Below are positions 50,161 through 62,232 of a stretch of 64,000 nt of DNA, one piece after another. Each line of letters starts with the position of its first letter. Within the stretch, counting starts at the first letter, position 1. The DNA is from Chrysoperla carnea. Lineage: Eukaryota; Arthropoda; Insecta; Neuroptera; Chrysopidae. Below the pieces are notes generated by a model that saw nothing but the letters and a program-made list of their open reading frames with translations, had not been told where the DNA came from and did not search any database. The stretch spans positions 71,836,181 through 71,900,180 of the forward strand of contig NC_058340.1 in assembly GCF_905475395.1 (NCBI RefSeq), in the 5' to 3' direction. Position numbers and translations under genes: made by a program.

Positions 50161-50164
50161 AGTA

Positions 50165-50443
50165 GGTACAAGAGACGCGCACGGTATAAGGCCGAGCTTC
50201 ACCCATCTGTTAACGAATCGAAATTGATATCAGAAGATAGATAATTTAATTACGAAAATAATGGTATAGGCTTGCCTAAAAGCGATTCATGAAAAAAAAT
50301 TAGTCAAATTAAAAATAGGCATGAACACTTTTCGATAGAAAAAATATGGTAGGAGTGTTTAAAAGTCAATAAAAATTCATAAAAAATATGTCTCATCTGG
50401 CTATCAGAAGGGTGAAGATCGACCTTATACCGTTTCTTATACC
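50165..50443. mobile_element. Fold-back/MITE-like element, about 45-bp arms
   Basis: The left arm is GGTACAAGAGAC, then GGTATAAGGCCGAGCTTCAC, then CC-A-TCTG. The complement of the right arm is GGTATAAGAAAC, then GGTATAAGGTCGATCTTCAC, then CC-T-TCTG. There is a small insertion in the left arm. It is 279 bp with no ORF of note. Confidence 0.6.
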
Positions 50444-51892
50444 ATTATTAAATTTATTTATTAAAATTTTCGTGCAAATATTTTTAGGATGATGATTCAA
50501 TTTCCATGCTTTGTCAAAATTTTTAATGACTTGATTTAAATGCAAATTAAAATTTTCTAACATACTCAGACTCACAGCATGTAGTCCATCTGTCTCTTCC
50601 CCAACTATTCATATTTATACAGGATGTAATTAAAAAATGTCTAGAAAATTTTAGATAATCCTTCCGTTATTCAAGAAAAGAGCAGTAGATAAATGTCTTT
50701 ATTTTAATATTCTTCTAAAAACATTTCAGATATTTAAAATACAATAACCGACACAGAATTTCGCCTCGATAGAATTATCAAATAAATTTAAAAAAAATTG
50801 CTCCAATCAAATTATTGTTAGTGAGTTTTCATTATTTGGGAATCAAAATGGTTTAAGCACATTATTTTCATCCAAGTTGTTAATAAAAAATTTTAGGGTT
50901 TTTCTTTAGGGGTTTGGAAAAATTCGAAAAAATGGGCAAATATTTGTTGTCACCGAATTTTGTGAAATCATATTTTAAGGTAATTTGGATCGAATAAAAA
51001 CGAAAACCTTATCCAAACTAATGTCAAAATTGTAATTTTTAAAATATGGTATCACTTTCGGATCCATAATATGACTTTTTTTTCTCATTTTGATATATTT
51101 TCTATATTCTGATATATTATCACTATTTTTCTCATTTTGCTAAGTTAATTTATCTTTTAATTTCTTATTAAGATTTCCTTTTTGTCGGGTTTTAAAGAAA
51201 ACACGCTGTACGATATAAATTCATTTAAAATTTTCTTTTTGATATTTTTCTGATAAGAGTAAAATGTCATTTTCACTGTTGAACTGAAATGCTGCTGGTA
51301 TGCTGCTACATTTTGTTTTTATATATGTATTTTCTTTTTTCATTTTATTTATGCTTTCAATTGATAAAATTCTCCGTAATACAATTGTCGAGGTCTGTGC
51401 TATGCTATGCTTATGTTGTTTGCAAAAGCAAAGATATATTTTATTCAAAGATAATATAAATGTGAAATATTTATTAGTCGGTATATCTATCCTACACGGA
51501 GAATTTTTAAACGAAAATTTATTTGTTTTAAACATTCATTTTTAAATTGGATTATGTGTATTATGGATTAACTCTATGAATTGTATTCTTAGCGGATTCA
51601 TGAATTTGCTCGATAATTTAAACCTTCTCTCTTCTACCTCTAAATAATCCTGTTTGTTTGAAATTGTATAGTAATTGCAGACTAGAAGCCATTTCCATCT
51701 CCGAAAAAGATGGAAATTAATCTCACTGTCATATTTTAAACAGTCGATACACTACCATATTTTAAACAGGTCGAGCAATAATCTACTTAGATATAATTAG
51801 TTTCTATTTTGATTATTTGCTTACCGTAGTTATTTTATGTATCAGTATTGGGTTGAATTAACGCAGGTTGAGTCATAATTAACCCTTAAATG

Positions 51893-52440
51893 TATATATG
51901 AAATATATCAAAGTATACTAAGCTTAGTCCCAAGTTTGAACGCTTAAAAATATTGATGCTACGAACAAAATTTTGGTATAGGTGTTCATAAAATCACCAA
52001 ATTAGCCCATTTCCGGTTGTCTTTCCGTCTGTCGGTCTGTCAGCCTGTCGACACGATAACTCAAAAACGAAAAAAGATATCAAGCTGTAATTTTTATAGC
52101 GTGTTCAGTAAATGAGCACATAGGTCAATTGGGTCTTAGGTCCGTAGGACCCCTCTTGTAAACCGTTAGAGATAGAAGAAAAGGTTAAACGTTAAAAATA
52201 TTTTCTATAAAAGAATAAACAAGCTTAGAAGCATTATATAGTATGTATACAGGTACCTATTGTATATATTTGAAATATATACGTTACATATATTATGTAT
52301 TTGTTTGTTTATTACTATATTAGAGGAAATTAGAGGAATGATACTCTTATTACTACGTGTGTAAGAGTGGCTATCTTTCTTTACATACATGATGTAAAAA
52401 AACGATTGCGTAATCAACTCTGTCTATACATAGTATTTCA
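51893..52440 (+). repeat. Dispersed repeat, family B copy 2 (about 540 bp)
   Basis: This copy is longer than that at 3569-4060. It contains a 'ctgtcggtctgtcagcctgt' segment missing from copy 1. It ends with 'gtcaattgctgatttccac', which matches the end of the partial copy at 330-500. Confidence 0.65.
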
Positions 52441-53020
52441 ACAATTAACTTAGTCAATTGCTGATTTCCACTTGTTTATCAGAAGTTTAGTTAACGATGC
52501 CCTAGGTTAGTGTCTTTACCCGAATTATTTTAGAGTGGCCAACTTTGGGAACTTCAAACTGCCTATACTTAATTAACATTGGCATGCTAAGAAAATTGCT
52601 CCGTGTACACCTCAAAAAAAAAGTTCAAAGAAGAACAATTTTTTATTTTTTGTGAATTAATTTTGCTATTTAAAATTTTGTGATATTTTTCTTGGCTATT
52701 AAATTTAAAGTGTGTACAGTACTTAATAATAAATATCTGTATATGTATAATTTCGAGATCTTCGCATTCTGTGTGTATTTAAAAATCTATTCCGTTTGCT
52801 GTACATCTGGATGATTTGACGCTATAAATAATTCAATCAACGCTATCATATTTATTTTTTAATAATATTTATTATTATTTTAAAATAAATATATAAAATT
52901 AAATAAATAAATATTTATTAGAATTTTTAATTAATTTTGATTTTAATTCCTTGTTTTTTAACATATTTCATTCATTCTTTTTGATTCTTTTTTGTTTTGT
53001 AATAAATTTTTTATAATCGA

Positions 53021-53466
53021 CTAGAGTGATACTCACCCGCTTCGCTGGGTTTAAAAGTGAAGATAAGTAAAGATTTCTCATCTCTCGCTTATCTCCTTTC
53101 TATAACACTCGAAATAATGGCAAGGATTGTTTTACACAGGTAAAATATATGAATGTTTTTCTATTTTTTTAAATGTATAATATAGCCGTAATTATTCATT
53201 GAGTATATCAGAAAAGATAGCCGTGAAATATTTTATATTGACTACTTTTACAGAAATCTGTAATTTATGGTAATGTCAAATTAAATTAATTTTTAAATTT
53301 TTTTATTTTTTTTATTAATATATCTTTATAAATTATATCTCATGTGTTATTCTGATATATCAGCTATATTGCTGTACAGTTTCATTAAAAACCATTCGCT
53401 AGTTTTAGCGTGAAAGCGTAACAAACAAACAAACATGCTTACTTTCGCATTTATAATATATAGAGA
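53021..53466 (-). mobile_element. Non-autonomous Helitron-like element, minus orientation
   Basis: Read on the minus strand, it starts A|TCTCTATATATTATAAATGC with the characteristic repeated TTTG run and 'gttacgctttcacgctaaaa'. It ends CCCAGCGAAGCGGGTGAGTA, then TCACTCTAG|T. It is 446 bp with the same A/T insertion context as the other copies. Confidence 0.78.
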
Positions 53467-53790
53467 TGTATATATTAAAAATTGAAACCCCTAAGGCAAT
53501 GATAATAATCCCCTTGTAAAAATTAACTTTTCAATATGTATTAAACAGGATACAGGATACAAAAATCAGCTAAAAGTTTTGAACTAACTAATGGAAAATG
53601 ATTTTTATTATTATTATTAATTTTTTTTTTAAATGTGGGCTATCATTTTTTCCCGATATTCCAAGTTATTTGTTAATTACATAACTAAAATTTCTTATTT
53701 TTGGGAGGGAAATTGGATTCGTACATTGGTTCGATGCAAATCTGTTCATCTGCTAGATGGCTATCAGTTTTTTTTTAAGTTGTTGAGAAA

Positions 53791-53852
<62 letters not shown>

Positions 53853-54490
53853 AATAGAAGCTGACTGGTCGATCAACGCACAGCTGAAACCGCTGGGTCT
53901 AGAAACCTGAAATTTTGTATACACGTTCTTTAAGTAACGTAAGTGAGCACCAAGAGGGCATTTTCGGAAATTCATCCCCTTTGTTTTGGGTCAAAATATA
54001 CCTTATATACTGAGTTTTATCGAAATTGAAGATAAAAAATATTTCTCGATTTTTGCAATTTTTTTTAAGGGAAAAATTTGAAAAAATCGAGAAAATCGCA
54101 AAAAAAATTTTGTTTTGGAATTTGATAAAACTCGATGGATGGGGTAATTTTGATCCAAAAAGTATAAAAATCCGGTTAATTTAATGATTGGATGCAGAGT
54201 TTCTGAGATATTGCAATATTTGGATCGATTTTAGTCCGTATCTCAAAAACTATTCGATCAGTCATCAAATGCACCCGATTTTTGTAGTTTTTGGGTCAAA
54301 ATTATCTAATATACTAAGTTTTATCGAAATGGGAGATAAAAAAAATTTCTCGATTTTTTGAAATTTTCCCTACCAAAAACTAAAAATTCATAAAATTGTG
54401 GACAAAAGGGAGGATAAGTGAGGGCTATAATGTAGTAGTCGTTGTTTTTAAAGCAGAAATTGCCCAGCAAAGCGGGCGGGTATCTGCTAG
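53791..54490 (+). mobile_element. Non-autonomous Helitron-like element with expanded TA microsatellite 5' end
   Basis: It runs A|TC(TA)n to GCGGGCGGGTATCTGCTAG|T, 700 bp. The 5' TA run (53793-53850) follows the TC end directly. The interior has two diverged copies of a 'tttggatcgattttagtccg'/'gataaaactcgat' type block. There is no helicase coding. It lies 325 bp from the minus-strand Helitron. Confidence 0.75.
53793..53850. repeat. (TA)n microsatellite
   Basis: About 29 uninterrupted TA units form the 5' end of the Helitron-like element. They produce artefactual Ile-Tyr reading frames on both strands. Confidence 0.95.
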
Positions 54491-56160
54491 TCTGATATAT
54501 AAACCTTAGAAAATCTTAGAAAAAAAAGATACCATAAATCTTTATCCGTTCCTACATAATAAATATAGATATGTTAATTTTTAGTTCTCGATTAAAAAAG
54601 TTTACCGTTTTACGTCATGAGTTTTAAATCAAATTAATCAAATTAATGCCACGCAAGTATAATATCTTATATTAATCCTAAGTTTGTAACGGTTAGAAAT
54701 ATTAACAGTATATAATTATTGTATACATTTTTTTGGTAAAATTAATTGGTTGGCCGTAGATTACCCAAGTATTAAAGTTCGTAATTTGATATGTGATTAT
54801 ATTGTGTTCCGATATTTTCATTTCTGATGACAGCCAACTAATACTAAGAATAGTAGTTTAAATTTCTTTTTGCTTTCGATTTTCTCATACTTCAACGATC
54901 TGTCTCATTTAATTTCATGTATAAGAACAGAAACTTCTTTTCTTGTTATAATTACTATTGTGTAATGACCTGTACCCTGCAGCGATATTTCTGTTTTTTT
55001 TTTCACATATTATTTTTGAAATTATGCTCTTATGTACATTTTCTGTTACAAGCCACTTAATAATGTTTTTCAGGGTTCCGCACCTTTCAAACCTCTGTCT
55101 CTTTTATCGCAAAGCTTGTTGATCAATAAAGAATTATGATAAAATTCTTTAAATAGACTATTTAGCCTAGTTTCTCAATCCACCTGTCGGTGTGCGAGCC
55201 ATTTTGGTCAATGGATTCATGGATCTTATAAAAAAACTGTTCCTTAAACCATAAAAGACAGAAATCAATTCAGGATAAAAACATAAATACTTTTAAAACA
55301 AACCACATTTGTTTGAAACTTTTTATTAATCTGCTATTTAGTAGGCGCCTAACCATTTTACATATATTTTCTTGCAAATTTGACTTTCAGGGTAATACTT
55401 TTTTTATTTAGAAAGTAATAGTTCCTTTCTTTCGGCAAATTAGTAAATTAGCAGCAGATGATTTACTTTTTTTGATACAGGCTCTTGGTCTATTATAGTA
55501 TTTGGACACGGTAGAACGATAGTGATCTAAGTAACATTTTTTAATTTGTATAAGAAAATAAAGAAAGAAGAAAGTTGGGATCTCGGGAAAAATGTCACAT
55601 GTAAGAATTTATATTTTAAGAAAACTGATACTTGGATCAGCATAGCTCTACCATCACTTTTTAGTTATTTCGATGCATTATTTGTAATATATCACAATCT
55701 TAAAACTTATCAACGGTTTAAATATTGATAGTCAATACAGAATATGTAAGATATTTAAACAATTATCACCATTAGTTGTTATTCTCAGTGATTTACTCCT
55801 CGATATAATATTTATGCATTACACACCTGTAATAAAAATGTTAAAAAGCTCACGTAGGCCACAGTTTATTAAATAAAAATGATTTTAATTTTTTTTTTTT
55901 TTTATTAAATAAATTCAAATCTGACATTTACGAGTTTATAGCATTTAAAAACTCAATACATATAGGTATAGTTAGTTAGTTTTATTGATTCGATTATTAT
56001 TTTACTACAAATATAAACAAAACAATATTGTTTTGTGTTTATATTTGTTATTATGACTGATAGATACATTCAATAAATCTGGGGCCAGGCTAGTTTAAGA
56101 GTGCCAACAGTATCTTGAAGGTCTGAGGCCCATTGTGTTGGCATACGTTATTAAACTCAT
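54491..56160. other. AT-rich region without recognised genes
   Basis: A short family B fragment (about 54637-54715, 'aatcctaagtttgtaacgg'-type) follows the Helitron. No coding exon is seen. Confidence 0.45.
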
Positions 56161-56505
56161 TGTTCTCTCTTGAATTTTTGTCTTGAAACAACTCCAGCTT
56201 TTGGAGCAAAGCACATTTTTTCTTGTTTTCTATCTCCGATTCATTTTCCTGACCTTTTAGACAACATTTTCCTTATCAAGGTATTGGAGCGCTGCTGGTT
56301 TTTCAGTGTCATCTCATTCCCTTCCGACGAAACCATTTGTGATATCCTATTTTAGACCAGATTTTTCTTACGATTCATGACTCCAGGCCATCAAAAAAAA
56401 GACGTCTAAGAAAGGCATCTTCCGAATTCCTGAAAAATTTGATGGACTATTGTCAAAGTCATCTCTAACAACTTTTTCCCTAACGAAATTTTTTTTATTA
56501 TCTTG

Positions 56506-56842
56506 CATGGAGTCTAAGTCATCTTACGCGTGTGACAGATGCGGAGAAAATTCAGAAGAAACATCGATCCACTTTCTCTGTTACTGCCCGGCGCTCATAC
56601 AGCTGCGAAGGAATTGGTTTGGTCTGGCCATAGTCGAACCAGAAGAAATTAGGAAACTCACCGCTAGGCAGATCCTGGGTTTCAGTACATCAGTTGGTTA
56701 TAATAGCCACTGAAAAGCGTCGCGGGGATAGAGTACAAGGGTCTATTTGGCTAGGTGCTCTGAACCATTGCTTCAAGGCCCGATGCTCGAGCATCCCCCG
56801 CTAACCTCCATACTCATACTCATACTCATGGAGTCTAAGTCA
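56506..56842 (+). repeat. 16-bp target-site duplication pair
   Basis: CATGGAGTCTAAGTCA occurs exactly at 56506-56521 and 56827-56842, flanking the retrotransposon fragment. The first CAT of the right copy could also belong to the element's ACTCAT tail, so the true duplication is 13-16 bp. Confidence 0.85.
56522..56826 (+). mobile_element. 5'-truncated non-LTR retrotransposon fragment
   Basis: These 305 bp start mid-ORF: C-D-R-C-G-E-N-S-E-E-T, then H-F-L-C-Y-C-P-A-L, then LRRNWFG, reading to a TGA at 56713. This is the Cys-His C-terminal segment found after the reverse transcriptase/RNase H of I/R1/Jockey-type elements (pattern C-x2-C...ET-x2-H-x2-C-x-C-P). The 3' UTR is GC-richer than its surroundings and ends in a (ACTCAT)n tail. 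The flanking duplication shows target-primed insertion. Confidence 0.82.
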
Positions 56843-57519
56843 AGATCCCAGATTCAAATTTTCGTAGAGTTGAAAGTTGTTCGACACTTCTCCAATTTGT
56901 AGCCATTTGGAAAGAACTTTCAAATAGATAATACGATGATGGCCCTTGAGCTACAACGTACGTAGTGTATATTGTATCGTTTAGTATTCATTTTTAATTG
57001 ATAGTAAAAAAGGTAATTAGTTCGGAACTTTCCCTCTCCGTGTGAGAGCTATAGATTAATATTTACTACCCTTTGTTTTGAAGATCGTTCACTTTTTATT
57101 AGTGTTTTGATAGACGGTAATTGCAAGATTTTATTGGGTGAGATATATACATGAAAAAAATAATTATTTTTATCTTTATTAATATTAAAAATTTGAAAGT
57201 TTAATTACTTTGTTTGTTTGTCCTTTTTACTTCGTTATAAAAGATTTTCCATTGAGAAAACCGAAGTTTAAATTAAAATGAAACAACTTGTTTATGAATC
57301 GAAAAAGTATTCGATTACTCCAAGGCATGGATTGTGTTCGGTATTTGATGGAATCTCTTGTGTTTACTTTATATGGCATTATATCAGACTTCTCAAACTA
57401 TAAATAGTAGACTCAGATGGGTCATATGAAAAAGGCAATTAAAATCCAGGAATACATTGTAAGTATCTCAAACTTAACAGTCATTTTGATTAAAAAAAAA
57501 AGTTTATCACCTCCGTGCA

Positions 57520-57571
57520 GAAAGTGCCAACTTCCGTCCTGCTGTGCAAAAATGAAGTTGCCGCTTTCTAC
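57520..57571. repeat. Imperfect hairpin, 16-bp arms
   Basis: AGAAAGTGCCAACTTC pairs with the complement of GAAGTTGCCGCTTTCT at 14 of 16 positions. It lies just 5' of a second hairpin at 57619-57671. Confidence 0.5.
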
Positions 57572-57618
57572 TTCCGTCGGAGAGAAAAATAGTGTACACA
57601 CCACACCGCGGTAGTAAC

Positions 57619-57671
57619 TAAAGAATGTCTCAGATCTCATATTTTTCACATGAGATCTGAAACATTCTTTA
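57619..57671. repeat. Hairpin, 22-bp arms with one mismatch
   Basis: The left arm starts TAAAGAATGTCTCAGATCTC. The right arm 57650-57671 is its complement except one C/T. The loop is 9 nt. Confidence 0.7.
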
Positions 57672-58092
57672 CTTTTGCCCAAGAAGGAATATTTTATACA
57701 GTTCCGTTTTCATGCAAAATCGGTTGAACAACGTATGTAAATTATAAAAACTTTTTTTTATCAAAATAAGTGTTCAGTTTGAGCTACTTACTAGAGAATT
57801 CCTTGATTTTTATTGCTTCTTTTCATATCTAGCAGAAAATATGATCCTTCCGACCGTATTTAACTCCCAGAAGAGCGTCTTTTGTGGTATGCATTTTTGT
57901 GGCTCAATAGCATGGCAACACTTTAGCAAGCTTTTCGGAGCTAAATGCTTTGGCGTTGGCCCTTTTATCACATACGCCAGAGTAATTTACTAATTAAAAT
58001 AATAAAATATACATACACAAATGTATTTAATATAAGTTGAATGTTCGGAAAAAGCTTTTAAATATTACGTTATTGCAAATAATTACAAGAAA

Positions 58093-58140
58093 CAGGCTCG
58101 AACCGTGCGGAATTCTACAGTGCGGTAACTGTGCCTAAAA
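58093..58140 (-). repeat. tRNA-like sequence (SINE head relic), minus strand
   Basis: The minus strand has GGCACAGTTACCGCAC (A-box-like) and CACGGTTCGAGCCTG (strong B-box), spaced more closely than in a full tRNA. There is no complete cloverleaf. Confidence 0.35.
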
Positions 58141-61100
58141 ATACGCTAAAGAAAAAAGTATCTAAGTGAGTAATTTACTTTCATTTTATTTATAAGCAAT
58201 TTCATTACATATATGATATACAAGTTGCATAATGAACAAAATTCAATCTTAATATTATTTCAAATTAAATCTTAGCCTGTTTTTTCCTAAGCGGTGATTT
58301 TTTTTAAACAGTGAATCTAGTTTTCTTCATTAGGTAGTTATCATTAGCTTAAAAATTAGGTGTAAATTATGAAATTTGATAAAAGAATACGGAAGATTTC
58401 ACGTGACCAGGGAAAAAAAGGCTTAAGAAATAATACATAAGATGCATGCTCGTCGTTTTTTACTTAATACGTTTTTTACAATACAATTTTTGTTACAAAA
58501 TTGTTTTTTGACATTATTTTTAGAAAACGATAGGATTTGGATTTATCTTTTGTCAAGCTTCAACCTTATAAATCCCTCTTATTTATTTGTATTCTATATG
58601 CTGGCAACTAATCCGTACAAATGTTTCTTAAATCTGTATAAACGATACGATATATTTAGTATCTGGTAACATTTATTATAACGTGCGTTATTACAGTTCA
58701 TTCATGTCTGCTCGTTATCAATGAAAAATTATCGAATTATATTATAAAACTCATATATGCGATACTTTAAACTTATTTAAAAAAAAAAACAGAGGAAAAC
58801 TTGAAAATTGATACGTTTAAATTGAAACTAAAGATATTAAAATTAGAGCTCCTTTATCATATTTGTAACATAATATCTGGAACTAATTGGTATAACTTTT
58901 ATTAGATTATTACAACTTATCTATGAAGTACAGGATACAATGGCACTAATCATTTGGAAAATTATTTCATTATTTATGCAAATATATATTCAAAAGTAGA
59001 TTTTTTAATAAATTTTATCAAAAGTATGAAGAAAATGAAAACACCTCGTCAAAAATTCTGTTTAAAATTTTAGAAGCGTTAAAACCAGGAATGTATTTAA
59101 TAGTTCCTGTAAATTTGCGTGTTCTGAAAAGTGACCTGTAAATTTTGACTTCTACAGAGTCCCAGCACGATAAATTATGAGGAGAGGAAGTTAAAATGTT
59201 TCGAATGTTTTGCCGAAATAAAAAATGTCTAAAACTGGATCACTTTCAAACGTAGCTAGAAAAAAAGGCTTTTGAAAATAATAAAATTTTCAGAGACTTG
59301 GCTTGTTAACGGAGTAGCGTATTTTGCAAATTAAATTAAATTAGGCAACCTCAGAAAACAGTGTAAATTAAGCTATTTTATATTAAGTATTCTTGGTTGG
59401 AGTGATTTTTGTTTTGAGCTGGCCATTTTCCTTTGGAGAATGCTTATCTTACAAAAAATATTGTTTAATTTTCTCTTCCGGCGTTAATAATATTTTGATG
59501 AAAGCCACATCAAAGGTTACCCATCTTCCAACTGCAAACTCGGGCTATTATGAAGGTCATTTCTATTCCATTCCTCCAAGACACATAATTCTCCCATCTT
59601 CATGAAATATCTCTTTAAGATTTTTAGAATATGAATACGTGTCTCGTCTAACTTAAAAACCATTAGCCTTAGAACTTAAGAATTCAGAATTTTAGAAGAA
59701 ATTTTTCCTCTCCTTTTACGTCCAGCTTTTTTCCTAGAAATATTCTTTTTGATTAACTCGAATCCATTTGACGGTTTCCTTCCTCTGAATATTTCCAATA
59801 GATTCCCTTAAAAATTGCCTTGCTTCGATAGTGTAGTTTGTACTTCTCTCACCAAAAGTATCAAAGCTCCTATACATCTCGTTACATGAATATTTCTAAT
59901 GCTATTTGTTTCTAAAGAACAATGCTTTTCTATTCTATTCTAAGTATGTAAAAGCGACAATCGAATTTAGGTCAGTGGGAAATTAAATGCAAATATTTGT
60001 GCATACGTAGATATACGTATTTATATTCCATATTCGATGAAGGTATATAAACTGTAATAATTCTACAATTATCCTGAAATATAGAAAAACATAAATAATG
60101 GATATTTTTCTTTAAAAATGTGTTGAAAAAACAATAAAGCTATATTTATATTTATTCAGGCTATAGGGATGTTTTTAATGGTTAACTGTATTTCAAAGGA
60201 TAAAAGCGAAAAATTTTTTATTAAAAATGTATCATGTTGTATTAAAATGTAATATTTTTAATTGTAAACCGGTATTATTTAGAAAATAGGATTGAAAATC
60301 TTATCCTGACGTATCTCATATCATTCATTTAAAACACATTTCTAGACAACTTGAATCAAAATCATTGGAGTAGGCTAGAAATCTGTCTGAAAAGAATCTC
60401 AGCAATTGTTTTATTGGTATTATAGATGTTCCAAATTCCGGTTTTTTTTTTTTTGGGCGTAAATGGAATTTTTTATATTTGAAACATGCGAATGTATTCA
60501 TATCATTCAAATTTACAACAAACATAGAAAGCTGATATTGGATTACTTTTTATAAGGCTTGATATTGGTGGAAGCGCAGATAAATGGATTCAGTATAATT
60601 ATCCATCATAGAACTTAATGTTTTTATCGCTTCCACCATAATTTGACTTTATTTTAAGGTGAATCTAACTGTTCTTGATTATGTTTGAGGGCAATCTTTT
60701 TAAATATCATCAAGTCTTTCTCTAGTTGATGTACTAAATAAATTAATGTAAATTTCTCAAGCATCGTATCGAAAACACTATGAAACGAAGCTGTGGGTTG
60801 GCCTCAATTGTTTCAAATTTAATATACTTTCAAAATGATAGTAGCAACTGATGTTAAAAGTTCCTACATCTCGTTACATCAGCATAGTTTTGGAATTGAA
60901 CTGCTAAAATACAACTTTTTTTGCTTGGAAAACGTAGTTTCACTTTCCCCTTAGGGGTCCAAATAACATATCAAAAAAGTAACTTTAGATCGCGTTTTCT
61001 GATTTTATTGTTCTTGTGTTTTTGATTTGTAACATTTTTCTGCCTTTATTTTCTAGGAAATTGTTTCTAGGCAATGTGTAGAATTTACATTAAATGTTGA

Positions 61101-61787
61101 AAAGTAATTTATTTTTAAAAGAAGATACGATTACAAGCAGAAAATTTAATTTTGATCCCAAAAATAAAAAATAAGTGTTGTGAATTTTGTAAATGGAAAT
61201 TTTGATTTCTTAACAAATTTTTTCTGCCAGATGTTTAACAAGAGTCGTTTTAGTTGAAATAGGTGTTAAATTATTCATGTCAGTCCGAGTAATGGTCCAT
61301 TATTCTTTTGAGCTACAGATGTTTGAAATCTCAATGACCTGTCTCATGCTTTGAAAGGTTCATTTACCTAATCGTCTAAAAGTTTGAATCATGAATTTCA
61401 ATAAGTCAAATAACAAATACACAAATACTAGTTTGTTCATTTATACTTTAGTCCCATGTTTTTCTGTGTACAAAAAGTTGTCATCTAGAGAATTGAAATG
61501 TAAATAATTATTGTATGATTTTATTAATTTAATTTATTTACGTTTTCGATGTGAAGGATATTCAAAGGTTATTAAATTTTGAATTGAAATCGAAACATAT
61601 TGTTTTGGTTCCTTATCAAACAAATACACTGTTTCTTGAAGCAATATTCGATAAAAGGAATATACTAATCCTTATAAAACAAACAGCCTAAGAAAATACA
61701 TCTTATAATGAAATATTAATGATAATAGTTTCAAATCTACTTTGAATATACTGCGTGAATTAAGGTATTTCTAACGGTAAGGGGCTT

Positions 61788-62232
61788 AAAGTAGTTTTAC
61801 ATGAAAATTTGTAAAGAAGTACGTGTATTAAAAAGTTGTCTCCAGTAGCTGCTATAAATTTTCGAAGTTACCAATATTTAATACATAAAATAATGAAAAT
61901 TCAAATTATTGAGACGCCATTTTTGAACATTTTTTAATTCGCATTTTTGATTTAAAAAGTGATTTTGCAATAAAGAATTAGGAATGCTTTGAACCTAAAT
62001 AGGATGTAATTTACCATTAGGTACCAAGTTTACGAAAAAACAATAAACAAAGATTACTTTTTGACGAACAGGCTAATCCAGAATAAAATAGTACAAGCGT
62101 TCTAGAGAGATATAGAGAATGTGCGTTGTAGCGTTACCAGGTTTACGGCACTAATACAACTACTATTTGCACAGATACCTTTTCTCTCTTTCTACGGTAT
62201 CACTTTCTCTCTCACTCGATAGAAATATCTTA
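61788..62232 (+). repeat. Dispersed repeat, family D copy 2 (about 445 bp)
   Basis: It has the same order of blocks as 36161-36624: 'agtagctgctataaat', 'cgccatttttgaacat', 'ggaatgctttgaacctaaat', 'aataaacaaagattac', 'aggctaatccagaa' and 'ctcactcgatagaaatatct'. Confidence 0.7.

Noticed and set aside
53633-53975. Open frames on both strands rich in Ile-Tyr
   Set aside because: They are produced by the TA microsatellite.
59393-59605. 70-codon plus-strand frame
   Set aside because: It reads more protein-like than its surroundings but has no recognised motif and no supporting exon nearby; left unannotated.
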